In this document: piece after piece, positions 34,001-45,681 of the stretch | Position numbering within the stretch: the stretch's first letter is position 1 | How the letters are laid out: each line of letters opens with the position of its first letter | From: Podaxis mareebaensis | Taxonomy: Eukaryota; Basidiomycota; Agaricomycetes; Agaricales; Agaricaceae | DNA: 64,000 nt | Assembly: GCA_018524725.1 (NCBI GenBank) | Contig: JAEUWP010000237.1 | Location: 1 to 64,000 of the forward strand | Reading direction: 5' to 3' | Notes under the pieces: model-generated | Databases searched by the model: none | Told to the model about the DNA's origin: nothing | Seen by the model: the letters and a program-made list of their open reading frames with translations, nothing else | Translations under genes and position numbers: made by a program

Positions 34001-34749
34001 AAACAGGAACTTCTAGAGATTCAGAACCTTCTCTCACAGATGGCCCTATCCTCACCCTATCTGACCAACACACCACCTGCTATCAATGTAGCAATGTGGG
34101 TCATAGGGCAGATCAATGCCCAAGATATTATTGCCCCTTCTGCCACTACTATGCCCTAGGACACTACCAGAAGTACTGTTTCCTCAATCCCATCAGAACA
34201 TGCCCTCCTTTCCACTATGCAAGAATCCTCACTGACAAAGCTCAGCTTGCCACTACCAGAATTGCTGAGTAGTCCACCAGGCAACAGGATAGTGGATGAG
34301 GAACTAGCACTGCCACAAACAATTGATCCCAGAATGCTCATTCCCTAGCTCTCTCTGTATCAACTTCCTCCCCCTCTGCAGCTCAATCCCCATCATCAGG
34401 AGACTCAAGCTCTCCTTTGCCCCTTTGTTTGTGCTGCAACCAAGGCTACACTCTCCTTCAGGCAGGGCTCACCACTGCTGACAACATCCAAGGACCTCAA
34501 TTTGCTGATGAATACCATGACAGATCTCCTCCATACCTCTCCCAATATGCCATCAACAACACCATTGTCCCTAGAGCTTCTGACTGACACATTCACCCTT
34601 GATGACAGTCAGCTTGATCTATTGAGTGCACCCTCCAAAGTGTCATGGATGACACAGGAGAGGGAATGCATGAATATCCTTATAACAATGAAAATGTTAC
34701 CAGGAGCCACTGAGTTGAGTGAGGATGCTTGACATTATGAAGGGGATCA
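31089..34749 (+). pseudogene. element A post-pol frame with Cys/His knuckles, split by a LINE
   Basis: After pol comes a Thr/Ser-rich start (MSTTSNTTTTNYPTTP) and a segment continuing in another frame (APKGEPFQLVPYKKQ, LQYSTLSG-like words). The LINE at 31,545-33,725 cuts it. It resumes with DWLMKSVPA.. and LLTCQDLIRKGNTS. Near 34,085 lies a Cys/His cluster equivalent to CYQCSNVGHR..QC..YYCPFC in element B. A Pro/Ser-rich tail leads into the 3' LTR. Frames shift and stops occur, so the product is lost. Both A and B carry this frame, so it is a family character and not an accident. Confidence 0.6.
31545..33725 (+). mobile_element. 5'-truncated LINE, CpG-depleted
   Basis: The insert begins inside RT (KLLSFIDDGLIIVQSNSF), passes through the RNase H region (VLSDGSVPLN, SSDSELYTICLGLFSSIS, FFTDSISSAK) and the Cys-rich tail (SCPCSEELETWDHIIHHCP), and ends with the LINE 3' UTR and a short A-run. 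A 14-base duplication ATTGCCAGCTCCAT lies at 31,531-31,544 and 33,726-33,739. Unlike the copy at 10,263 it has lost its CpGs, so it is the older insertion. Confidence 0.9.
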
Positions 34750-35506
34750 TGTTACAAATATTGCAGACTCCAAGATCACCAAGGAGACTGAAGAGACCAA
34801 GGAGCACCTGTATGAGGATTGGGATTTGATGAAACATATGATGATCAGCCTATGGCAGGAAATGATGGAGCTCTGGCAGACTCTAGATTGGGAAATGTGT
34901 GAGAAGGTAGATGAAGTGTGCTGGTACCACAGTATACTTCCCTTGCAATGATGACTTGTAATGAATGCTAAACTTACCATTTCTATTTCTAGACACTTTC
35001 TATTATTAGGACTAGGTATAAGTTTTGACTCTTCTGTTGTATTTGTGTCACATCAATTATGTTTGCTTCTACAGACTTTCCCCTATGCCATATGCCTTCC
35101 TTTTCTATGTTCCCCCTTTTGATATTTGTCTTCTATGCTACATTTGATCTACTTCCTTAAGTAGTCATCTGAACTCCTATATGTACACCACTTGGACATG
35201 TAGATTAGACAAGTCTAATCTTAACATGTGTTACCTCCTCTCTTACAAGTGAACCAGTAGCCTGTTAAGTCTACAACTCTTTGCCCTTGAAGATAGCTTT
35301 TCCCTCTCAGGCTTCTTGTCAACATCTTGTCCTACAGAGCATGTAATCTATATGAGTTCACTGCCTAGAGACAACATGAACAGCCACCCAAGGTTAAACA
35401 GAGCAGCTCCTTTAGACCTGTATAGGACAAGGACCTCTGCTCATCTCTCTTACAAGGATAGGCTCTGACTTAGGCATCACTTAGCCAAAGAAGAAACCTT
35501 GTAACA
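34750..35506 (+). repeat. 3' LTR of element A
   Basis: 757 bases from TGTTACAAATATTGCAG to TTGTAACA, collinear with the truncated 5' LTR and with both LTRs of element B. Compared with B (816 bases) it lacks some segments in the middle. Confidence 0.85.
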
Positions 35507-36135
35507 TGACTTGTACCTCAGCCATTGGCTATATCTCAGATCTCCTGAGCTGTAGTATATTTAGCATTCAGACTCAGTGTTACCTTGTATAGTAGTAGTC
35601 CTCTTTCAGTAGATCTCACACCTTACCTTAGGTTCAGTCTACTATTATTAGAACACTGAAGTAGTTATGTGCATCTTGATTAAGACATGTAAGATAGCAA
35701 TCATTCTGGTATTTAGGTAGCTTGTAAAGTAAGTAGAACTTAGCTTTATGATTGCTTGTACATAGTGCAAGAATAGCAGGTTTCCTTTTTGCTTTATCTT
35801 CATGCCACATGAGAGCTCTACCTGCCTTGACAGGATAACTGGCATAACAGCTAAACCACTGGAGTAGCCTGTGACCTTACAAGTTGTATCTCTTCTTTGC
35901 TAGTCCCTGTGAGATTTCCAACCAGCCTCTAGTTCACTAGGTGAACAGACAGGTATTCTGCTTAGGAACTTAATAGTGTCAGGTTATCTTAGGACAGTAT
36001 CTCTCTGCACTGGCATGATGACCATACCATGCCTAAGTAACATTGACTATGAATCCTAACTCTCCAATATTACCTCATTGGAGAGGTGAAAGAGATGTTT
36101 GTTTGCCATGTACTTAGTATAGATTGTAGTAAATA
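35507..36135 (+). other. non-coding relic DNA; 35,951-36,042 is repeated at 50.19-50.28 kb
   Basis: No coding sense. The segment from AGGTATTCTGCTTAGGAACT to GCCTAAGTAACA recurs at 50,191-50,282 with about one change in eight. It may be an LTR end of a third, decayed family or a sequence flanking one. Confidence 0.45.
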
Positions 36136-37174
36136 CAATTAGATGTTTAAGAGCATCATCATGGCACTCTATGATAGATTCATCAGACCAACATCAATAC
36201 ATGAGGCTCACAAGAGCCTCAAAGGGATAGATATAATCCCAAAGAAGGGATTCAACATTATTATAGCATTATCTTGGGATACTCACAAGATATGGCAGTC
36301 CATCCCAACTACTCCCTCATTGAGACCTTCTTGGAAGGTCTCCCACAAACCATGAGACACTTCCCCATATTCAACAGAGGATTGTCTCCTGAGATGAATC
36401 AACTTGAGGACTTTGTGGTACACATAGCTGATTATGAGAATTGGATGCAAAGCAGTGCCTTCTTTGAGAGAGTACTGAAACCCTCTCAATTACATGAACC
36501 ATCTACAGGCTTCTCTAGGAAATCTACCACAGCCAAACCAAGAATGAGGACTGCATAGGTTCCTTGTCACATATCCACAGGATAGGACTACATCCCTGCT
36601 CACAAGCTAAAGTAATCCTTGAATGCCTTTCCACCAAAGCAACTATTAAGACCTCCACCTCAGCAAACCAAACCTAAAGCTAAATTTAAACCACAGGTAC
36701 AGAACAAAGTACCTGTGAGGCAGACCCAAGGGAACAAGGCCTACTGTAAGGCCTAGGGCCTCACAGGAGAGTGTTGAGTCTTAGATCATTGTGCCCAAGT
36801 GCATAAGACCAGTTATATTGGTTCTAGCTACATAAACATAGGGCAAGTTAATGAAAATAAAGACCTGAAGAAAAAAAAGCTACAAACATGATAGCTACCT
36901 ACAAGTCCATCACAACTGTGAGAAAACCTGACTTAAGCATTCCTACAGCTATAGAGAAAGGGCCTTGTTACAAGTGTGGAAAACATAATCATTGGGCATA
37001 CAAATGTCCAGAGAAAGGAAAGCAATGCAGCTATGTGTAAGCTGCACACACAGTTGTTCCAGTGAACAATGAAGTTCTTCAGCTTCTTGCTGAAGAAATC
37101 AAACAGAATTTGACCTCAGATGAGAGTACTGAGGTCCAAGAAGAACTAGAGCCCAGTTATCAAACAGAGATGGA
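36136..37174 (+). pseudogene. decayed Gag and zinc knuckle related to the young element
   Basis: The translation contains IIMALYDRFIRPTSIHEAHKSLK, matching ALYDRFVLPTSMHEAREGLK of the young Gag. Then come ETFLEGLPQTMRHFPIF and RGLSPEMNQLEDFVVHIADYE, matching ELFLEGIPEDMR and GLSPEANSLDEFLAYAVSYE, with frame changes. A CCHC knuckle CYKCGKHNHWAYKC follows at about 36,967-37,008. CpG is depleted and stops are present. It ends at about 37,174, where antisense LINE sequence begins. Despite decay it keeps short perfect inverted repeats like those of the young element (for example 36,203-36,220 and 36,692-36,717). It is therefore an old member of the same group. Confidence 0.75.
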
Positions 37175-38689
37175 AGGATGGTCAATTGGAAAAGTGGAAT
37201 GCCTCAGTTTTGTCTCTTTCAAGGACAAAACCAAGGCAGGTAAGATATTCTTTGCAAGCTTTGTATACCTGTGAAAGAAGGTGGCAGTTGGTGTGAAGGG
37301 AGTCCAATTGAACAATGATAAGTCTGTCCATCAACAAAGGAAACTATTTTACAATGGGGGTTATTAGAGAAATTGTATATAAAAGGGGAAAGAGAAAGAG
37401 CAGTCAGTATAGGGGAAAGTGCAGAACCTTGGCCTATGCCTACAGCAGTAGGGAATTTAGGAGAAGTTTTATTGTTCCATGAATAGGTGGTAAAGCAATC
37501 TTTTAAATAATGAGAGAAAAAGGAAACAAGGTTAGAGTTGAAATCATGGCATTTTAGAACCAAGTATAGAATAGAGTGGTTGGTGGAGGGGAAGAACTGA
37601 GTGACATCAATTGTGATGATACTCATCTTGAGTTTGTGTTTCTAGCTGGATCAAACTTGGTGACTGACATAGACACTAGTGTCCTCTGTTGTTCAGTATG
37701 GTGGGAGTCTCCACAGAGGGAGCACCTTGGGTTACAAGCTTTGCATAGGTGAGTAGGATAGCCCCACCTCCAATACCTATTACAGAGAGGGCTGGCAGTA
37801 TGCATAGTCACACCTCAGAAGGTACAGACATAGTTCTCAAAAAGGAGGGTGTAGTTGGTGAGGAGCTTGGCCTTCATAGCAGTCTGTGATTCCCAGAGGT
37901 CAAAGAAGAGGATAGCTGAGTTGGAGTGGAGGGAGACTCAGTGAAATCATGGTTTACTGACAGGATGGTTGATTATATCATGGTACAGTGAAGACTCAAT
38001 GACTTCTTTAAAGTCATCAGCAGTGTAAGGGGATCTGTCAGGTCAGAAGTAGGGAAGGTTTGTCAATTTGATGAATGATTTGGACATAGGGAGAGAGGGT
38101 GCAATGGCATCCCCCATTTCAGGGGTGGCAAAAGCCAAGTAATTGGAGTCAGCTATACCCTTCTTTATGATAAGAAGCTCCTTGTCTGTTGTGACTTAGT
38201 TGGTGCTGAGCCAAAGAGTGCAGTTATTTGACTTAATGGACTCTACTTTAAGTAGAAAGCCCTTTTGGTAGAGGATATTGTTGCAGTTATGAATGACTAG
38301 GTCAAGTAAAGTAATGTGGATTAGCTTAAAAATATTATTATATGGTACAACAATATTTTTACACAATGGGCCTTGGGTGGCCTTAGGTTTGTTGAAGGGG
38401 TAGAGAGAGGAGGTTGATTTAGGGGATGGAGAGGATTTGATATCCCCAGATGATCTGAGGAAGTTAACAATGTCAACTGGCAACATTTGAGGGAACTGGT
38501 TCTGAAGGGCAGCATACTTCTGCAGTTTCTCAGAGTTAAGGGGTGAGTGGGAGGCCATCCTTGCATAAGACAATCTCTGAGTGGAGGGTGAAGGGGCATT
38601 AGACCTAGGGTAGGTCTTGTAGTTAATAGGAGGAGGGGTGGAAGAAGGGGGAGAAGGTTTAGGAAGGAGGGGAGGATGGGCAGGGGTAG
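37175..38689 (-). mobile_element. antisense LINE, 3' part (RT fragment joined to ORF1)
   Basis: On the minus strand the RT palm region is visible (IITIDVTQFFPSTNHSIL, VGIGQGSALSPILTALSLSP, KIVSFVDG). Just upstream (37,623-37,811) lies an ORF1 zinc-knuckle cluster (CNRYWRWGYPTHLCKACNPRC). Endonuclease and the first part of RT are missing, so the LINE has an internal deletion at about 37,690. ORF1 continues to 38,689, where element B interrupts it, and goes on at 47,970. Confidence 0.75.
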
Positions 38690-39505
38690 TGTTATGAATA
38701 TTGCAAACTCCAAAACCACTGAGGAAACTGAAGAGACTGAAGAGCAGTCTTACAAAGAATGGGATTTGATGAAGTGCATGATGATCAGCCTCTGGCAGGA
38801 AACCACTGAGTTGTGACAGACACTTGATTGGGAAATGTGTGAGAAGATAGATGAAGCATGCTACTACTATGGAGTATACTTTCCTTGTGATAATGATCTA
38901 TGATTAAACACTAAACTCACCACTTTTATTATTAGACACTTTCTATTATTGGACCAAGTATAAGTTTCAACCCTTCTGTTGTATTTGTATTGCATCAATT
39001 ATGTTCACTCACACAGACTTTTACCTATGACATATGCACCCCCTCCTTTTATGCCTATATCCTTCACACCCTATGCCCTATGCACCCTTTTATATGTTTT
39101 CCTTTCTTATTCAACCTCTATGCTACAATTGATCTACTTCCTTAAGTAGTCATTGGGACTTGTATATGTACAATGCTTGGACATGTAGATTAGCCAAGTC
39201 TAATCCTAACATGTGTTACTTACTCTTGGTACTTGGATAAAGTCCTTGAGCACCAGCATCATGTTAAGTCTACATCTCTTCATCTTTGTGGATAGCTTTT
39301 CCCTCTCAGGCTTTTCATCAGTGTCTTGTCCTATGGAGTGTGTGATCTATATGAGTTTGCTGCCTAGAGACAATGTGAACAGCCACCTGAGGTTAAACAG
39401 AGCAGCTCCTACTGACCTATATAGGACTAGGACCTCTGCTCACCTTTCTTACAAGGATAGGCTTTGACTTAGGCATTGCTTAGCCAAAGAAGAAACCTTG
39501 TAACA
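38690..39505 (+). repeat. 5' LTR of element B
   Basis: Starts TGTTATGAATATTGCAAACT, ends CCTTGTAACA, 816 bases, matching 47,149-47,964 with scattered transitions. Confidence 0.93.
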
Positions 39506-40019
39506 TCAGGATTAGACTTCCCTTGTGTGCTAATCCCACATTGTAACTTTCCTGACCCCAACTGCCATTCTCATTGCTTCATGTTGTGTGTATAGTCATC
39601 CCAAGGCTCTCATTGCTTTGCACTGTGCCATCAGGATGTCATTGGTTCTCATTGCTTCATGCTGTGCCTAAATGACACCAACCCCCCCCCTTCTCAACTG
39701 TAATTTGCCCACTCATTGTTTGGTGGTCTGGCAAGGAAGCCTGTAATACGCCTACTCAACATTTGGTGGTCTATCAGAAGAAGACCCTCTGACTATAAAT
39801 CATGTTGATGTTTGTCAAGGTAAAGTGTTCTTGATTGACAGAAATCAAAAAGCATTCTCGATTAATGGAAACTGACAGAAGTTCTCGATCATCTGAAATT
39901 GACAACCCTCAGTCATTTGCCTCCCATTCTATCTATTCTATCTTATCATCTTCCTGGACTTCTTCACAGGACAATACTTCTATTTTCTCCTTAATTCCCC
40001 CCAAACTTTGACACCTCAA
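39506..40019 (+). other. element B leader
   Basis: Untranslated region collinear with 8,502-8,915 of element A, again with repeated TTCTCATTGCTT-type phrases. No clear primer-binding site. Confidence 0.5.
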
Positions 40020-42057
40020 CCTCACACTGACTCAGATCTAGGAACTGATTCAAGCCCTCATCAAGAGGAACCTTGAATGTCCTTCCACTCCCCCACTCCC
40101 CTCACCATTTCAGGAGAAGCAGCTGCCTTATTGGAACAAGTTAGAGCTCAAGACTCAGACAGCAGTGACAAAACAGCTTGATGATCAGCATCCCCTGTCT
40201 CACCCATCATATCTCCAGCTAGAACAAGACCACCTAGAAGAGTCAGATCTCTTAACTTTGATGAAGTTGCCCCTTGGGAACTGCGACTTACTGCCAATAT
40301 TAGAGGAAGAAGAGAAGCAGCTAGAGAACAAAGACAGCAAATGTTGACCACTGTCACTATCCCTCTCACTGTTGTACAACCCCTTCAGCAACTTGCTTGA
40401 CCTCCAAGTGCAGCCTCAATTCCACTCCCATACCAGCAACAACCATCACAACACCCTACTCCTACTCTCCAACAACCAGTACAAATGCTGCAACAATTGC
40501 AACTGCCAGTTCTTAGAATAGACTCTATGGCACCCATCAACCAAGCCACCACCTTCACATTTGGAAGTAATATTGTGCCCCTGAACCAAAGATTCTTCTA
40601 GTAGCCCCTCTTCACCAACCCAATGATTTCCAGACATCAAACAACTGGAATTGTACAAGGAAATCAGGGAAACCTGATTCAGACTGGAGTAGCTCAGTCA
40701 GTAAACCTGCTGCAAACAGGAAGCCCTCAACTGCCTCCTGGACAACCTCTGCCTGAATGACCACCTTCAGGACCAGGACAATCAGGTCTGAACCCACCAC
40801 CAGGACTACCAGGAGCACTGCCTCCACCACCACCACCAGGAGCACTACTACCAGGGCCACCTGTACCAGGACAACCAGGAGCACCTCCACCAGGATTTGG
40901 TTTTCCCCAACAAGCACAAATACCTGCTGCCCCTTCCACACCAAAATACGAAGCACTACCCTTGTATGATGGAGACCCATGGAAGTACTTGGCATGGAAG
41001 CAGCAATGTGCCTTGTACATCATCACCAACCAGCATAGATTCCCTACTGACCATGATGCCATCATATTCATGCTCTACTACATTGGAGGAGCAGTGGAAC
41101 TATGGAAGACAGAATACCTCTGCCAACACAACTTCAATGGAGTACTACACCTTGGAACATTCAATGCATTCCAAGATGAGCTCAATAGAGTCTTCCTCCC
41201 TTACAACTACACTGAAGATGCTCTCTGACAACTCCATGCTCTCAAGCAGAAATGAAGACCAGTAGACCAGTACATCTCTGAGTTCAAAGTCCTTGCAACC
41301 CAAGCAGGAATGGTCAACCCTCAAGAACTCATCTACCAGTTCAGAGAAGGCCTGGACCTCGAGATTGGCCTCAAAACCATCACTTTCAGACCCAGACTGG
41401 ACATTGATATCTGGTTCAAAGCAGCAAGAGCAGTGGAAGAACAGCACCACATGGAGAACAACTATTGTGCAAGCCACACCTGAGAATGAACTAATAGAGC
41501 TATACCCCAACCAAAGAAGAAGGCATCCTATAATATGAATTAGTCAAGAAGCCAGACATATAAAGATCCATATGCCATGGACATGGATAACCTGGCACTG
41601 GCACTCTCTGAAATTGCGCTTGAAGAGGACTATTCTTTAGAAGAAGAATCCAATGCAGAAGTCAATGAGATGGAAGAAAATCAAGACCTCCTGAAGACAT
41701 TCCTACAAAACATCCTCACACCAAAAATGTGCAATGACCTCAAGCAGGGCAAATGCTTCAACTGCAGGCAAACAGGACATTTCACTCGTGAATGTCCAAA
41801 GAAACTAAACCCACTGCAACTGACATGAAATTTACTGTGAAATGCCCAAGTAAAAGTTTCCAAGCATAAGCCACCCATACCCCCTAAATTACCCTGTGAC
41901 AAAGAGAAATAGCAAAAGTGAAAGGCCATGTTCACCCAGATCAATGAGATAATTCAGGAAGCAAATGATGAAGAAGTTGCTGAAATCTTCACCAAATTCT
42001 CAAACTCCACCAGTGCTCAAGCAAAGGAAATCCAGGATTTTGCCTCAGATGACTAGT
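40020..42057 (+). pseudogene. element B Gag with zinc knuckle
   Basis: Same order as in element A: an N-terminal part with ELIQALIKRNLECP-like sense, a Pro/Gly/Gln-rich low-complexity block (40,690-40,915), the Gag core at 40,962-41,228 (YDGDPWKYLAWKQQC, HDAIIFMLYYIGGAVELW, FNAFQDELNRVFLPYNY), then DQYISEFKVLATQAG across two TGAs. A CCHC knuckle CFNCRQTGHFTREC lies at about 41,756-41,797. Stops and shifts break the frame. At 41,250 it shows the sequence into which the LINE of element A inserted. Confidence 0.8.
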
Positions 42058-42061
42058 TTCC

Positions 42062-45000
42062 ATGTCTAGATCATCTAGAGTAAAGAAAGATGCACCTAAG
42101 GACAATTCTTTTCCTTCCCCTTACTTGTTTTCTAATGGACTGGTTTCTGACTCTTACCCCCATCCAAAGGATGAAATTATGCCCCCTCAGAATGAAGTAT
42201 CAGCTTCTGAATTGTGTTTAAAGACTCATCAATCCAACACCTTTTATTGCCCCACCACTGTGCATCTCTCTGAAAAATCTGTGGAAGACCTTGTACTGAT
42301 AGATTCTGGAGCAGGACGAGATTTTATTGACCACTGGCCAGTCAACAAATGGAACCTGAAAATGTCCCCACTAAAGAAACCAATCAGAGTCAGGAATGCT
42401 GACAGAACCCTCAATAAAGATAAGCAAATCACCCATTCTGTCACCCTTGACTTCACCATCTACAGGAAGCAGATGAAAATGGATTTGTAGGTAATCAATT
42501 TGGGACAACCCAGAATAATCTTGGGAATTCCTTGGCTTGCCAAATACAACCCTGACATTGATTGGTCAAAACAGACTCTTTCATGGAGACATTTAACAGA
42601 AAATACCATGCTCTCTTCAATAATCAACAACACTCTTTTCAATGTCTACATGAATGAGCTTGAAGAAGATTTCTCTGAGGAAGATTGCATGGAAATCAAT
42701 GCCAAGACCTCCTACTCTTAGATACTCATCCAAGCAGGAGAACAAAAGAAGGAGACCAATCCTGAGAAAGTAGTCCCAAGGGAATTTCATGAATACCTCA
42801 ACCTTTTCTCACAAAAGAAAAGTGAAAGATTCCCTCCTACTCGACAATAGGACCATCAGATTGAAACCAAAGAGACTTTCATACTGAAAGCCTTCCCATC
42901 TTACAAACTCTCCCTAGCTGAAGAGAAGGAGCTTGACAAATTTCTCGAAGAAAACCTTGTGAAAGGATACATCAGACCCTCAAAATCTCCTATAGCCTCA
43001 CTGTTTTTCTTTGTATCAAAGAAAGATGGAAAACTTAGGCCTTGTCAAGACTATTGGTACCTCAATGAACATATGGTCAAAAACAGCTATCCAATCCCTT
43101 CTGTCCAATCCATACTTGACAAGCTATGAGGATCAAAATACTTCACTGCACTCGATGTCAGACTCGGCTACAACAATATCTGAATTGTAGAGGAAGACAG
43201 ATGGAAAGGAGCTTTCTGCACCCATCAAGAATTATTTGAACCAACAGTCATATTTTTTGGAATGTGCAATAGCCCAGTGACATTCCAAAACATGATAGAC
43301 ACCATCCTTGCCCCCCTTATTGTGCAGAATAAAGTTATTATCTACATGGACGACATCCTTATCCATGCTCCTATGAAAGCCAAACTCAGGAAAATGACTT
43401 GAGAAGTATTCAAGATTCTGCAAAAGCACAATCTCTACCTCAAACCCAAGAAATGCAAATTTGAGAAAACAACCCTCACCTATCTCGGATTTATCATCTC
43501 TCCAAATGAAGTCAAGATGGACCCTGCCAAACTCAAGGGAATAGCAGATTGGCCTACTCCCAAGACAGTCTGAGACATGCAGAAATTCATTGGGTTCTGC
43601 AATTTCTATTGCAAATTCATCAAGCACTATGCCCACCTGTCCTTACCCCTTAACACTCTTTTAAAGAAATCCAACACCCCCTTCCACTGGATGAAAGAAG
43701 CTGATGATGCATTCAAGGAACTAAAGCAATGTTTCTTGGAGGAACCTGTCCTCATCACCCCTGACCCCTCCAAGCCATTTGAAATTCAAACAGATGCATC
43801 CACTTATGCCTCTGAAGCAGTACTCCTCCAGAAGGATTCAAATGGGGTGCTACATCCTTGCTTCTATTATTCCAAACCATTCTCCCAAGCTGAACAGAAC
43901 TATCACACATCAGAACAAGAGTTCCTAGCCATCATCCGTGCTTTACAGGAATGGCGTCATTATATCAATGGATCACCCTATGAAATGACAATATGGACAG
44001 ATCACAATAATATCATCCATTAGGCTAAACCATCAAAGCTATCAAGACAAACCATTCAATGGTCCACTACAATCAGTGCCCATAAAATCAAGATTTGCCA
44101 TATTCCTGGATCTAAGAACTGTGCCACTGATGCTTTGTCTAGAAGACCAGACCACACCTCAACAAGTAAAGATACAGAGCTTGAAATGACCAAAGTGGCC
44201 ATTCCATTAGAGAAGTTTCAAACTAGTGATTTCACCAATGCTAATGCAAAATTGGTTAATTCAGGAGAAAATGATGAAATCAACATCATAGACCCTGATG
44301 TTGAAAATGAAGTCCAGAAAGGAAAGGATGGAACCATAGAGTTGGATCAAGAAGGTCACATTCAACTTCCCATGGACTTCATACTTAAGATGTGCTTATT
44401 GCAGCATGTACATGATGTACCAGCTGCAGGACACCCCGGAGTCACTGAAACTCTCAGGAAACTTCAAGAATATGTCACCTGGCCTGGCATTTGTGCCTAT
44501 GTCACCAACTATGTGAAAGGATGCCCAACCTGCCAACAATACAAGATCAACAGATACCCCTTGAAGCCTCCTCTACAACCAATTCCAGGTCCCCGATCAT
44601 CACAGCCTTTTGCCCAAATGTCCATGGACCTCATCACAGACCTCCCTGAATCCAACAGATATGATGCAATATTGTCTGTGGTAGACCATGGTCTTACAAA
44701 GGGGATAATCATAGTACCCACTTCCAAAACTGCCACCACCAATCAAATCGCAGACACCTTGATCAAACATGTGTTCATTCACACAGGAATACCAGATAAA
44801 ATCATTTTGGACAGAGATCCCCAATTCATGGCCAAATCAATACAAGCTATGCTCAAGAAGCTGAACATCAATCACACCTCCTCTACCGCTTATCACCCAC
44901 AATTGGATGGATCAACTGAAAGATTCAATCAAGAAATTGAGATGTATCTGTCTGCTTACTGCACCCAAAACCCCCACACCTGGCCTGAATACCTCCCTTT

Positions 45001-45662
45001 AGTTGAGTTCTCCCATAACTCCAGAACACACACCAACCACCAGCAAACACTATTTGAACTCATGTATGGTCACCCACTCAAAGTTTTCCCTACTGAGCTA
45101 GCCCTGATGAACTCCCTATCAGCTGAAGAAAGAATGAACTGAATTATAAATATCCAAGAAGCAGCAAAAATAGCACATGAAACTTTACACAAAATTATGA
45201 CAGAATGAACACAAATGCATACACTACCAAAAATAGAACCCAGCCAGAAAGTTTGGCTCAATGCTTGAAATCTCCCAATTCAGGTCACATCAAAAAAAAT
45301 TGCTGCTCATCGACTAGGCCCATTCATTGTAATTAGGAAACACAGAAACATATCCTATGAGCTATCTCTCCCAAAGAGTTGGAAGATCCATAACATCTTC
45401 CATGCCCAATATCTCTATCCCATTACTGAAAATGACATTTATGGCAAATACTTCTCAAGACCTCCACTTGACCTCATTCAAGGAGAAGAAGAATGGGAAG
45501 TCAAAGCCATAGTGGTGCACTGGCATACCAGAAGACAAGGATTAGAGTTCTTAGTACATTGGAAGGGATACCCAGAATTAGAACAAACCTGGCAAAATTT
45601 GACAGACCTACACAATTCCAAGACCCTCCTTGATGCTTATAAACTATGGCATAACCTCCATT
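42062..45662 (+). pseudogene. element B Pol: protease, RT, RNase H, integrase, chromodomain
   Basis: Protease site LIDSGAGRDFID at about 42,297, then [57 protein letters not shown] at 43,344, LGFIISPNEVKMDP. RNase H: QTDASTYASEAVLLQ, EQEFLAIIRALQEW, IWTDHNN. Integrase in the open frame 44,135-45,142: HVHDVPAAGHPG, CPTCQQYK, MDLITDLPESNRYDA, DRDPQFMA and FNQEIEMYL. Chromodomain near 45,490-45,640 (WEVKAIVVHWHTR, LVHWKGYPE). TGA replaces Arg before GSKYF, after YNNI, before EVF and before DMQKF, which points to CGA decay. Integrase remains open for 335 codons. Confidence 0.88.
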
Positions 45663-45681
45663 GAAACCCCAAGCTACTTGA

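Larger units (their letters stand above)
7875..35506 (+). mobile_element. Ty3/gypsy chromovirus-type LTR element A, decayed and interrupted three times
   Basis: Order: truncated LTR, leader, Gag, zinc knuckle, protease, RT, RNase H, integrase, chromodomain, post-pol frame, 3' LTR. The body would be about 9 kb without insertions, like sister element B. Three insertions lengthen it to 27.6 kb: 10,263-13,525, 15,284-28,388 and 31,545-33,725. Each is bordered by a direct repeat of element A sequence. Stops are common and fall mostly at positions where the family has Arg (TGA in place of CGA), so the coding capacity is lost. Confidence 0.85.
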
